DNA from: JBBRGG01 sp038240875
GTDB taxonomy: Bacteria; Planctomycetota; Phycisphaerae; Phycisphaerales; UBA1924
Length of the DNA: 16,793 nucleotides
NCBI GenBank assembly: GCA_038240875.1
Contig: JBBRGG010000050.1
Coordinates: forward strand, 1-16,793
Direction of reading: 5' to 3'
Positions 5,410 to 11,566 of the stretch are shown in pieces. The notes beneath the pieces were generated by a model, which saw only the letters and a program-made list of their open reading frames with translations, did not search any database and had not been told where the DNA came from. Every line of letters starts with the position of its first letter. Position 1 is the stretch's first letter. Both the position numbers and the translations under genes were made by a program.

Positions 5410-6921
5410 TTACGCGTAATCGACACGGATGCACACGTTCTTGGATTCGGTGAAGAAGCGCAGGGCATCAACGCCACCTTCTCTACCGACGCCAGATTGC
5501 TTCATGCCACCAAATGGCGTGCGCAGATCGCGCACGAGCCAGCAATTGACCCAGACGACGCCTGCGTCCAGGTGAGCTGCAACACGGTGCGCTCGCGCAA
5601 GGTCCTTTGTATAGACAGTTGCGGCGAGGCCATAGGGCGTGCCATTGGCGATGCGGATTGCGTCGCGCTCGGTGTCAAAGGGTTGCAACGATACAACGGG
5701 GCCAAAGATTTCTTCTTGTTCGACGCTGCATGCGGGGTCGAGCCCTTCAATGACGGTGGGCTCGAAGAAAAAGCCATCGGTGCAGCGAGAAGGAAGTTTA
5801 TCGGGAGAGACGCGGCTGCCGCCACAGAGAATGGTGGCGCCAAGCATGCGGGCCTGAGCGATTTTGTCTTCGACTTTTTCCAAGTGAGCTTTGCTGGTGA
5901 GCGCGCCGAAGCGCGTGGTTGAGTCCATGGGATCGCCGATGGCTAGAGCGCGAGCGCGAGCGACGATTGCATCGCGGACAACTGGGTAGATGGACGTGTG
6001 CACGAGAAGTCGCGAGCCACAAAGGCAGATCTGGCCTTGGTTGGTAAAGGCGGCGCGGGCGGCGGTATTGAGTGTTGAATCAGGGTTTGGGCCATCGTCG
6101 AGGTCGGCATCGGCGAAGATGATAAAAGCGTTTTTTCCACCAAGTTCGAGGCTGACGCGCTTGAGCGATTCGCCAGCGGCTTTGGCGATCCACTTGCCCA
6201 CCGCTGTTGAACCCGTGAAGCTGATGGTGGGGACGCGCGGATGTTGCACTAGCGCGGCGCCAGCAACTGGCCCGGTGCCTTGAACAATGTTGATGACGCC
6301 ACGAGGGAACCCAGATTCTTTAATGAGGCTGCCGAGCATGCTTGCGGTTGCGGGCGTGACTTCACTGGGTTTGCAGACGCAGGTGTTGCCGGTGGCAATT
6401 GCGGGAGCGATTTTCCACGTGAGCAGGTACAGAGGGAGGTTCCATGGGCTGATGAGGCCAGCGACGCCACGTGGTGTGCGAAGGGTGTAGTTGAGCGCGT
6501 GAAGCGGGCCGCCGACGGCGGGTTGGTCGGTTTCGTGCCACGCGCCCGAATCGTGAAGGATGGCCCCGGCAAAGAATCGAAGATTGGACGCTGATCGAGG
6601 AATGTCGATCATTCGGCTGAGAACGATCGGCTTGCCACAGTCGCGCGATTCGGCGCTGGCGAAGGCTTCCATGTTGGCATCGATAAGATTGGCGAGGTTG
6701 TTGAGAAGACGTGCCCGCTCGCTAGCGGGGGTTGCGGCCCAACTTGGGAATGCACCCGCCGCAGCGTTGACGGCACGATCAATGTCATCCTGATCGCTGT
6801 GCGCGACCTTTGCATGAACGCGGCCTGTTGCGGGCTCGTAAACGTCGAGCCAGTCGCGCGATGCGGCTTCGCAGGGTTCGCCATCGATAAAGTTGAGGAA
6901 TCGTTGGGTTGAAGCGTCCAT
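5410..6921 (-). CDS. aldehyde dehydrogenase (muconic semialdehyde group)
   Basis: NAD(P)-dependent aldehyde dehydrogenase of 503 residues, oxidising an aldehyde to the acid in the cytosol. Landmarks: oxyanion Asn in SPWN (N161), cofactor CKPSEVTP, FTGSTAVGK, general base in LELGGKN (E259), catalytic Cys in NQGQIC (C299), EEIFGP, and the C-terminal VNCWLVRDLRTPFGGMKQSG followed by GREGG. That last stretch is typical of 2-hydroxymuconic and 2-aminomuconic semialdehyde dehydrogenases (XylG/DmpC/AmnC, ALDH8A1). A small insertion, about PNPDST, separates E259 and C299 by 40 residues instead of about 34. The frame stays open upstream for 131 codons, but ALDH homology begins at MDASTQRFLNFIDG, so the ATG at 6919-6921 is preferred although no clear SD precedes it. 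No ring-cleavage or tryptophan-degradation gene is nearby, so the substrate is not settled. Confidence 0.9.
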   Translation of the reverse strand: MDASTQRFLNFIDGEPCEAASRDWLDVYEPATGRVHAKVAHSDQDDIDRAVNAAAGAFPSWAATPASERARLLNNLANLIDANMEAFASAESRDCGKPIVLSRMIDIPRSASNLRFFAGAILHDSGAWHETDQPAVGGPLHALNYTLRTPRGVAGLISPWNLPLYLLTWKIAPAIATGNTCVCKPSEVTPATASMLGSLIKESGFPRGVINIVQGTGPVAGAALVQHPRVPTISFTGSTAVGKWIAKAAGESLKRVSLELGGKNAFIIFADADLDDGPNPDSTLNTAARAAFTNQGQICLCGSRLLVHTSIYPVVRDAIVARARALAIGDPMDSTTRFGALTSKAHLEKVEDKIAQARMLGATILCGGSRVSPDKLPSRCTDGFFFEPTVIEGLDPACSVEQEEIFGPVVSLQPFDTERDAIRIANGTPYGLAATVYTKDLARAHRVAAHLDAGVVWVNCWLVRDLRTPFGGMKQSGVGREGGVDALRFFTESKNVCIRVDYA

Positions 6922-7035
6922 GAGAGAGTTTAGCGAGGGGTGCACGCGGTAAACTTGGGCTTGAAGTTGTAATTGGCTAGAGGTGTGTGGGTTTGGCTGG
7001 AAGTGATTGAAACTGTGTAACGTAAAAAGCCGCTT

Positions 7036-7962
7036 ATGCCGAAGTTTGCTTCCATTCCGCGACCGATCCACGCAGTTTGCAGTTGGGCGCTGCGCACCCT
7101 GGTGCCGGAGTGGTACTGGCCGCGTTCGATCAACGTTGATGGCGTACAGATACAGATTCGTGATACGCCTTATACGTTCAGCACGCGACGGATTTTGTGT
7201 GCGGGGAAATATGAACGCCCAGAGCGAACACTCGTCAATCGAGTGATCAAGCCTGGAATGCAAGTGCTGGAGTTTGGCGGATCGATTGGCATCGTTACCG
7301 CGGTTGTCGCGCACCGGTGCGGGCCCACTGGCCGGGTGATTAGCGTCGAAGCGTCGCCGCGTTTAGTTGGGTATTCGAAAAAATGGCTTGAGCTGTCGCC
7401 TCATGTCACCGTGCTGGCAGGGTACGCCTTTCCGGTGTGGACCCTCCCAGATGGATTGCGCATTGACGGCTTCAGCGGCGGGAATGTTTCGCTGGGTGGT
7501 CGGGTCGAATATTCAGTGGCGAAGGCGGCAGCAGAGGGCGGACTAGAGGATAGATTAGCGGGCGCTTCAATAGGCGCTTCAATAGGCGCTTCAATAGGCG
7601 CACCAATTAGCGCACCAATTAGCGCACCAATTGGCGTGCCAGCGGCGAAGAACAACGCGAGCCAGTCGCTAAACAAACTACACATAGCTAGCTCTGACTT
7701 GACTAGCTTTGACATGTCGAGTTTGTGCGCTCTCTTTGGAGTACAGCCCGACGCGCTGGTCATGGATATTGAGTCCGCCGAGGCCGTGATTGTTTCCCAC
7801 AGGCCGAATTACCCGCAGTCGCTGCAGACGATCGTCGCCGAGCTTCATCCTTGGATGTACGCCAATGGCACCAAGGACCTCGATGCGATTCTTCACGCGT
7901 ACGCTCGGGAAGGCTTCCGCCACAGCGAAACTATCGAGAATACGTTCCTCTTTGAGCGATAA
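7036..7962 (+). CDS. FkbM-like SAM methyltransferase with repeat insert
   Basis: Predicted S-adenosylmethionine-dependent methyltransferase (308 residues) of the FkbM type, a family that often O-methylates sugars or polyketides. Motif I is VLEFGGSIG (residues 77-85), followed by GPTGRVISVEASP as the second strand and acidic ribose-binding residue. The FkbM signature near the C-terminus is ALVMDIESAEAVIVS (D244, E246), where relatives have KIDVEGxE. Between them, residues 176-199 are a tandem GASI/GAPI/SAPI repeat with low-complexity flanks that relatives would not be expected to have. The ATG at 7036 has no clear SD. A weak TTGGCT (6993-6998), 17-base spacer, TGTAAC (7016-7021) promoter would give a very short leader. 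It is divergent from the aldehyde dehydrogenase and 40 bases ahead of the aldo/keto reductase, probably co-transcribed. Confidence 0.8.
   Translation: MPKFASIPRPIHAVCSWALRTLVPEWYWPRSINVDGVQIQIRDTPYTFSTRRILCAGKYERPERTLVNRVIKPGMQVLEFGGSIGIVTAVVAHRCGPTGRVISVEASPRLVGYSKKWLELSPHVTVLAGYAFPVWTLPDGLRIDGFSGGNVSLGGRVEYSVAKAAAEGGLEDRLAGASIGASIGASIGAPISAPISAPIGVPAAKNNASQSLNKLHIASSDLTSFDMSSLCALFGVQPDALVMDIESAEAVIVSHRPNYPQSLQTIVAELHPWMYANGTKDLDAILHAYAREGFRHSETIENTFLFER
7561..7632 (+). repeat. 12-nt minisatellite, six in-frame units
   Basis: Three identical GGCGCTTCAATA units (7561-7596) are followed by GGCGCACCAATT (7597-7608) and two AGCGCACCAATT units (7609-7632), then a partial diverged seventh copy GGCGTGCC. 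The product is GASI x3, GAPI, SAPI x2, GVP. The two homogeneous sub-blocks suggest successive slippage expansions. Confidence 0.92.
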
Positions 7963-8002
7963 TGCGAAGCTGGTACGACAGCGAAAGGCAGCTACAGAAC
8001 AC

Positions 8003-9004
8003 ATGCAACGTATTACTTTACCCAACACGGGCCTGACGATCTCGCGACTGGGCTTTGGGTGTGCGTCGCTCACGGCGCACAACGATCGTGCCAAGGCGAT
8101 CTCGGTCTTGAACGCGGCGCACGAACTTGGCGTGACCCACTTCGACACCGCGCGGTTGTATGGCATGGGTCAATCCGAATCGATCCTTGGCGAGTTTTTA
8201 CAGGGCAAACGCGATCGAGTGACGGTGACTACAAAATTTGGCCTTGAAGCAGCGGGCGCGCTAGCAAGCAATAACAAGTTGATTTCGTTCGCCAAGAACG
8301 TTGTTCGACGATCAGCATTCTTGAAGAAATTGGCACGCAAGGGTGGCGCGGGGGCCGTGTCCTCGGGCAAGTTCACGCCTGAAGACGCGCAGCGAAGCCT
8401 CGATACCAGCCTTCGCGAACTTAAGACCGATCACGTTGACCTCTTCATGCTTCACTGCTGCACGCTCGTAGACGCATGCAAAGAAGACTTGATTGCATTC
8501 CTTCAAACGCAAGTAAGCAAGGGCACCATCCGCGCCTTTGGCCCATCAACCGAGTACACTAAAATCAACGGCAACGTATCGGCCTTCCCCGCTGCGCACG
8601 CGCTATTCCAGTTTGAGTCCAACACGGCCACACGCAATCTCGATAGCTTCCGAGCCGCTGAGGTTGCTGGCGCTGGCGCACGCGATGTAATTACCTTTGC
8701 TCCGATTTACGCCGCGAAAGAGCTTGCCCTCGCCGCAGCAGCCAACAAAGTCCAGATGAGGAACCTCTCGGAGTTCGCGCAACAAGCCAGCATCGACGCT
8801 GCAAATCCAGATGCAATTGCGCGAGAAATGCTCGCCGACGCGCTTCGCCGAAACGCTCGTGGTGGCGTCCTCTTCGCGTCTACTTCAGTCGCACGCATCA
8901 AGGCCAATATCGACGACGCATTCAAGCCTCGCACGACCGAGCAGCAAACCGCGTTTGCCAACCTTATCGAAGTGCTCAAGCCGCTGGTGAAGCCCAACGT
9001 TTGA
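8003..9004 (+). CDS. aldo/keto reductase
   Basis: NADPH-dependent aldo/keto reductase superfamily protein of 333 residues, a TIM-barrel enzyme reducing an aldehyde or ketone. The full catalytic tetrad is visible: D48 and Y53 in HFDTARLYG, K78 in TTKFG, and H151 in DLFMLHCC. The usual MGxGxSE-like GQSESILGEFL segment and the RSLDTSLRELKTDHVDLF stretch are present. The long insertion between K78 and the RSLDxSL helix (residues about 85-124, basic and helical) is larger than I expect from short family members. Start ATG at 8003 is chosen because MQRITLPNTGLTISRLGFG is the standard N-terminus; the frame is open further upstream inside the methyltransferase gene. Only a distant GAAAGG precedes it. 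It follows the methyltransferase by 40 bases and precedes the GMC oxidoreductase by 93. Substrate unknown. Confidence 0.9.
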   Translation: MQRITLPNTGLTISRLGFGCASLTAHNDRAKAISVLNAAHELGVTHFDTARLYGMGQSESILGEFLQGKRDRVTVTTKFGLEAAGALASNNKLISFAKNVVRRSAFLKKLARKGGAGAVSSGKFTPEDAQRSLDTSLRELKTDHVDLFMLHCCTLVDACKEDLIAFLQTQVSKGTIRAFGPSTEYTKINGNVSAFPAAHALFQFESNTATRNLDSFRAAEVAGAGARDVITFAPIYAAKELALAAAANKVQMRNLSEFAQQASIDAANPDAIAREMLADALRRNARGGVLFASTSVARIKANIDDAFKPRTTEQQTAFANLIEVLKPLVKPNV

Positions 9005-9085
9005 TCAATCGCGATCTTGAACCATGTCGTCACCAAGCTCGTCCATAGTCGCGACATAGTGCTGCCCCGGCTTTACTTTCTGCAC

Positions 9086-9089
9086 AGGA
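9086..9089 (+). promoter_or_regulatory. Shine-Dalgarno deciding GMC start
   Basis: AGGA lies 8 bases before the ATG at 9098 and supports that start over the in-frame TTG at 9017, which would add 27 residues with no family counterpart. Confidence 0.55.
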
Positions 9090-9097
9090 CCCGCGCC

Positions 9098-10732
9098 ATG
9101 CTCTTCGATCTTGATCAACTCGCTGATCAGTCTACGCGCGAATGCGATGTGTGCATCGTGGGCAGCGGTGCGGCGGGCATAGCCGTTGCATATGCGCTGC
9201 GCGGCACAGGTCTACGAGTCTTGCTACTTGAAAGCGGCGCACTCGCAACAGAGCCACGCACGCAAGCGCTGTATCACACCGACTTTTCGGCGAAGGTTGT
9301 CAAAGGCGCAAACGAAGGTCGATTCCGCACACTCGGAGGCAGCACGACCCAATGGGGCGGCCAGGCGCTGCCTTTGATGCCCATCGATTTCGCTGCAAGA
9401 AGCTGGATTCCGAACAGCGGATGGCCCATCGACCCCGCGATCTTCGAGCCGTATTACAGGCGCGCTGAGGCATTCATGTTGACCGATACCAACAACTACG
9501 ACACAGACCCGATCGGTGCGTTTTCGATCACGCCGCCGGCAATCTCAGGTAGCGTTGCGCACTATCACTTCTCCAAATGGTCAAAGCGTCCGAACCTGCG
9601 TCATACGTACCTTGAAATGCTGTCGGCCCCTGGCCCAATTGATATTGTCTGCCACGCCAACCTCATGCAAATTATGCTAACGCTTTCGCACGACCGCGTG
9701 CATGAACTGGTCGCGCGATCATTGACGGGCCATGAGCTTCGTGTCCGCGCGACGCACGTCGTGCTGGCTGCTGGCGCAATTGAAATTGCCAGGCTACTCC
9801 TCGCGTCAAACAGCCAGCAACGCAACGGCGTGGGCAACGATTACGATCATGTAGGCCGCTATTTCATGGACCACCCCGGCGGCACCCTCGCGCGAGTTGT
9901 GCCGATGCAAGGGCTTTCTTCACGCGAAAGCACTCGTGCAATCGACTCGGTGCAGCATGTCTTTAACACCGGTTACACACATGGGATCAAGTACACCCCA
10001 AGGCTGAGTGCGCACCCAGATTTGCAGCGAATGCACACGATCTTGAACGCGTCGGCGTTTTTCTCGTTCCAGGCGAATCCCGACAGCCACTTTCGCAAAC
10101 TGCGCGATGCTGTCAGCCTTTTTCGATATGGCAAGGCCAACCTTTCGACGTTCGGTACCATCGCGCAATCAATGTTGAAACTGCCTGAGATCGTGCGGCC
10201 GGTCTACGCGTACTCGGTCAAGGGCCGCATGTGGACGCCGGACCCGACGATGAATCTGGTTGTGCTCACCGAGCAAGAGCCAAATCCAGAATCGCGGATT
10301 ACGCTGGGCGCGTCGCGCGATGAGCTTGGTATGCCTAGGTCGAAAATCCACTGGGTATTGACAGATTTGACGCGTCGCACCATTCAGACATTTGTTGGTA
10401 CGCTCGCAGAGGAATTCTCGCGATTGAAGCTGTGCACGATCGAGTTAGATCCACGATTCCAAGCTGGCGCGACGAACTCACACGATAATTGGCGGGATGC
10501 AATTGAAGATCAGAGCCATCACATGGGCACGACAAGGATGAGCGCGTCCCCAGCCCAAGGCGTGGTCGATACGCACTGCAGGGTCCATGGCATAGAGAAC
10601 TTGTGGGTCACTTCGTCGAGTGTGTTTCCGACGAGCGGCCATTCCAACCCAACACTCACGCTCATGGCCTTAGCACTACGCACGGCGGACACGATCGCGG
10701 CGAGGCTTGGAAAGTCGATCGGTGGTGCGTGA
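9098..10732 (+). CDS. GMC-family FAD oxidoreductase
   Basis: FAD-dependent glucose-methanol-choline oxidoreductase of 544 residues. The N-terminal dinucleotide-binding motif is CIVGSGAAGIAVA (GxGxxG at 22-27) with the ribose-binding acid in LLLESG. The second FAD motif is FRTLGGSTTQWGGQ. The C-terminal domain has HHMGTTRM (474-481) and SSVFPTSGHSNPTLTLMALA; H474 and N517 match the His/Asn pair of choline oxidase in spacing (about 43 residues). The frame is open from a TTG at 9017, but the ATG at 9098 has ACAGGA 8 bases upstream and puts the FAD motif at the normal distance. No signal peptide is evident. Such GMC proteins next to an aldo/keto reductase and a methyltransferase would suit oxidation of a sugar or alcohol group during glycan or metabolite tailoring; that is inference. 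Substrate and electron acceptor are unknown. Confidence 0.9.
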   Translation: MLFDLDQLADQSTRECDVCIVGSGAAGIAVAYALRGTGLRVLLLESGALATEPRTQALYHTDFSAKVVKGANEGRFRTLGGSTTQWGGQALPLMPIDFAARSWIPNSGWPIDPAIFEPYYRRAEAFMLTDTNNYDTDPIGAFSITPPAISGSVAHYHFSKWSKRPNLRHTYLEMLSAPGPIDIVCHANLMQIMLTLSHDRVHELVARSLTGHELRVRATHVVLAAGAIEIARLLLASNSQQRNGVGNDYDHVGRYFMDHPGGTLARVVPMQGLSSRESTRAIDSVQHVFNTGYTHGIKYTPRLSAHPDLQRMHTILNASAFFSFQANPDSHFRKLRDAVSLFRYGKANLSTFGTIAQSMLKLPEIVRPVYAYSVKGRMWTPDPTMNLVVLTEQEPNPESRITLGASRDELGMPRSKIHWVLTDLTRRTIQTFVGTLAEEFSRLKLCTIELDPRFQAGATNSHDNWRDAIEDQSHHMGTTRMSASPAQGVVDTHCRVHGIENLWVTSSSVFPTSGHSNPTLTLMALALRTADTIAARLGKSIGGA

Positions 10733-10774
10733 TTGGTCTGGATTCAGTTTTGGTAATGCAGAAAGGTAAACCAC

Positions 10775-10794
10775 CAGAAGAATTCATCCTTCTG
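10775..10794. terminator. weak hairpin between convergent genes
   Basis: CAGAAG (10775-10780) and CTTCTG (10789-10794) pair across an 8-base loop in the 68-base gap between the convergent GMC and HD-hydrolase genes. The position suits a bidirectional terminator, but neither side has a T-run, so support is thin. Confidence 0.25.
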
Positions 10795-10800
10795 TGTGCT

Positions 10801-11394
10801 TCATCCCTCCGCTACAAGTGCTTCGACCAATTCAGCAGCCCGTAGCAGGACCGGGTTTTTGCTCGCGTCGTTTCGCGCAATTGCAATCGCCCTGCCACAC
10901 TTCTCGATGGCGTCGAGCTTGCGGTCCTGCACTTTCTCGGGCGAACTTGTATCAACGTCGCAGAAGTTGTCGTACACATCGGCAAGTTTCACGAGCTTGA
11001 CATTCCAAGGCGCATCAGCGATCTGCAGGTCGTATGCCGGCTCGCGCAACTCCTTTGGCAAAGCCATATTTTTGGTCAAACGCGAAACCCCATCAGCGAT
11101 AACCGTCCCAAAGCGCGAACGTAGATCTTCGTAGTCGGTCGTCGTGTCTTCGATGGTGTCGTGCAGAAGCGCGATGGCGAGGGTTATTTCGTCCTTGTAT
11201 TCAAAGACGTTTGAAACGGTCATCGCGACGCGAGCAACATGTGCGCAATATGGGGTTGTGTGATCTTTGCGAACCTGATGCCGATGAGCCCACGCGGCGT
11301 AACTCATCGCGCCTTGCCAAAGATGCCTGATGCCGGGCTTGGGTGGGCTGGTATTGTTATTGGGCTCATTACGCTGTTTCCCCGAAGTGCTCAT
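10801..11394 (-). CDS. SpoT/Mesh1-type HD hydrolase (small alarmone hydrolase-like)
   Basis: Single-domain HD phosphohydrolase of 197 residues resembling the (p)ppGpp hydrolase half of SpoT and the metazoan Mesh1. Landmarks: HRHQVRKDHTTPYCAH (H52), ALLHDTIED (H78, D79, E82, D83) and VKLADVYDN (D139, N143). The spacing of H52, H78/D79, E82/D83, D139 and N143 equals that of Mesh1 H35, H61/D62, E65/D66, D122 and N126, with a constant offset of 17. There is no synthetase, TGS or ACT domain. Predicted role: Mn-dependent removal of the 3' pyrophosphate from (p)ppGpp, or of the 2'-phosphate from NADPH as shown for Mesh1. The ATG at 11392-11394 is preferred. The frame is open to an ATG at 11493, which would add a hydrophobic 33-residue N-terminus that could be a membrane anchor; AAGG sits close before it, so this cannot be excluded. 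It lies downstream of the GH35-like gene on the same strand. Confidence 0.85.
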   Translation of the reverse strand: MSTSGKQRNEPNNNTSPPKPGIRHLWQGAMSYAAWAHRHQVRKDHTTPYCAHVARVAMTVSNVFEYKDEITLAIALLHDTIEDTTTDYEDLRSRFGTVIADGVSRLTKNMALPKELREPAYDLQIADAPWNVKLVKLADVYDNFCDVDTSSPEKVQDRKLDAIEKCGRAIAIARNDASKNPVLLRAAELVEALVAEG

Positions 11395-11566
11395 AAAGCA
11401 CCCTAGCCACTGTGTTGCGCGAGTCAAGTAGATGGAGCAGGCAAAGCCAAGGCAAACGGCAAAGGTAAGTGGCAATGTGTTGAGCAACACCATGAGCCTT
11501 GCTCGAGCCAGCTAGTAGCCCAGATCACTGCTAAATAGCCTCATAGATGCGATGGTTTAGGGATGA

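Noticed and set aside
6922..7314. N-terminal extension of the aldehyde dehydrogenase by 131 codons
   Set aside because: It has no ALDH homology, is antisense to the methyltransferase start, and the family N-terminus begins at MDASTQRFLNFIDG.
7790..8002. Aldo/keto reductase starting inside the methyltransferase gene
   Set aside because: The extra 71 residues are Arg/Ser-rich out-of-frame reading of the methyltransferase end; the family N-terminus starts at MQRITLPNTGL.
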